Positions 63,246-64,000 of a DNA stretch of 64,000 bases are shown here, piece by piece; position 1 is the first letter of the stretch; the number at the start of each line of letters is the position of its first letter. Made by a program: the position numbers and the translations under genes. The DNA comes from an uncultured Gammaproteobacteria bacterium (GTDB taxonomy: Bacteria; Pseudomonadota; Gammaproteobacteria; Ga0077536), in assembly GCA_938082545.1 (NCBI GenBank), contig CALKCL010000009.1:1-64000 (forward strand). Direction: 5' to 3'. The notes beneath the pieces are model-generated. The model saw nothing but the letters and a program-made list of their open reading frames with translations, was not told the origin of the DNA and did no database searches.

Positions 63246-64000
63246 ATGAAGGTATTATCTTTTTTTAGAGTTTTTGGTTTTATTGGCATCGCTTGTTTCG
63301 CTACACAGGGCGCTGCCGCCTCCGTGTCCCGAGCAGATATTACTACTTGGCTTAATCAGGTTGTCACTGTTGATCCGCCAACTGCAGGGACTGTGGTGAC
63401 TGACACCAATCTCGACCTAGTTCGCCCTTTTATGCCACCAGGTTACGTTGATGAATTTTCTTATCCTGGTAGCTCTATCACTATACAAGAGACCAAAAAA
63501 TATCCTCTTTTTAAAGCTTATCAAGATGCGACAAATAAATATGCGGGGCAGCCAAAACTCGGCGCTGGGGGAGAGCTTGAAGATTATCAAGCCGGCCGAC
63601 CATTCTCTAACGAACAAATTGCAGCCGCATCTTTGGAGCACGCTGGTCTTATGGTAGCTTGGAATAATATTTATCGATGGCAGTTTACAGGATATCAAGT
63701 CTCGAAACTTGCAATGACATATATTGATCAAGGAGACGGAAAAAATGGAAAGAAAGAGTCTAGTTACGGTATCGAAGGTGACGGTCGTATCGAGCGACGG
63801 GTAATACAAGAGTTCCATCGAGTGTATTTGAGTAATTTGGCTATGCTGCCTAAAGACGACTATAAGATGAAAGTACCCAGTGCTGCTGATAAATATTTTA
63901 AGGATTATATTGAGTTCTCTGACCCTTTTGATATAGCGGGCATGAAGTTTGTGGTTGAGCGCGCTCAGGATGCGCATGCGGATGACCAAGTGAACGTCTA
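63246..64000 (+). CDS. DUF1329-family outer-membrane-associated protein (partial)
   Basis: The frame starts at ATG 63246 after GGAG and runs beyond the right edge (about 251 residues seen). A signal peptide is evident (hydrophobic core about residues 8-20, ending QGAAASVS). The mature part has AYQDATNKYAGQPKLGAGG, YQAGRPFS, EHAGLMVAWNNIYRWQFTGY and EFSDPFDIAGMKF, matching DUF1329 proteins. Those occur in outer membranes or periplasm next to lipid-handling and RND/MMPL transport and catabolic genes. Its neighbour beyond the window may be DUF1302 or an MMPL protein. The function is not known. Confidence 0.85.
   Translation, partial: MKVLSFFRVFGFIGIACFATQGAAASVSRADITTWLNQVVTVDPPTAGTVVTDTNLDLVRPFMPPGYVDEFSYPGSSITIQETKKYPLFKAYQDATNKYAGQPKLGAGGELEDYQAGRPFSNEQIAAASLEHAGLMVAWNNIYRWQFTGYQVSKLAMTYIDQGDGKNGKKESSYGIEGDGRIERRVIQEFHRVYLSNLAMLPKDDYKMKVPSAADKYFKDYIEFSDPFDIAGMKFVVERAQDAHADDQVNV

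Noticed and set aside
63417-63989. Antisense open frame of 190 residues near the window end
   Set aside because: The plus-strand DUF1329 protein with a signal peptide fits the family; the antisense product has no recognisable features.

Overview
The window is bacterial chromosomal DNA with densely packed genes on both strands. It has no rRNA, tRNA, CRISPR array, insertion sequence or phage gene that I can see. Base composition is moderate (by eye mid-40s % GC). Several features suggest an aerobic gammaproteobacterium, probably a marine heterotroph: a CTG-N10-CAG LexA operator in front of imuC (alphaproteobacteria use a different box), a proton-translocating transhydrogenase, an outer-membrane porin with a small lipoprotein, and many fatty-acid, terpenoid or steroid-type catabolic enzymes. 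I cannot name the genus. Starts other than ATG are common (TTG at 3372, 6947, 13069, 34892 and 36971; GTG at 29922, 30595, 35722, 45722 and 58016; possibly ATT at 7563).

Region 1 (1-12.9 kb) is a mosaic of redox, cofactor and envelope genes: NUDIX hydrolase, TusA-like protein, GST, a Tat-exported nitroreductase-like protein, an FrhB-like iron-sulfur flavoprotein beside an F420-type LLM oxidoreductase, a secreted polysaccharide deacetylase with a DsbA/HCCA-isomerase-like protein and a small lipoprotein, a transglutaminase-like protein, a porin-TupA pair, YqeC and an aromatic/aspartate aminotransferase. The FrhB, TupA and YqeC genes hint at unusual cofactor chemistry (F420, W/Mo, Se).

Region 2 (12.9-32 kb) holds a LexA-controlled orphan ImuC polymerase, serC-serA, a three-polypeptide acyl-CoA carboxylase operon, a decayed fumarylacetoacetate-hydrolase gene, a NorQ/NorD-type chaperone pair without a visible target enzyme, RidA, a second LLM monooxygenase, an AEC transporter and an orphan two-component system.

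Region 3 (32-45 kb) holds a molybdopterin oxidoreductase with a GST, a hydrolase-rhodanese pair, a carboxymuconolactone decarboxylase-like protein, a nitroreductase, an epoxide hydrolase, two PPOX flavoproteins, a Rieske oxygenase and pntAB. The only gap over 300 bases (40833-41296) contains a GC-rich, hairpin-rich 251-bp element bounded by perfect 11-bp inverted repeats.

Region 4 (45-64 kb) is a catabolic block: CoA-transferase A/B with an acyl-CoA ligase; SDR, MetX-like hydrolase and MDR reductase; two metallo-beta-lactamase-fold hydrolases; cupin; FolD; CaiB-type CoA-transferase, acyl-CoA dehydrogenase and a second CaiB-type transferase; GST, small protein and hydrolase; and a DUF1329 envelope protein cut by the window end. 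Together these could activate, oxidise and cleave a cyclic or branched carboxylic substrate, with transhydrogenase and glutathione enzymes handling redox and electrophile stress. The substrate itself cannot be read from the sequence.
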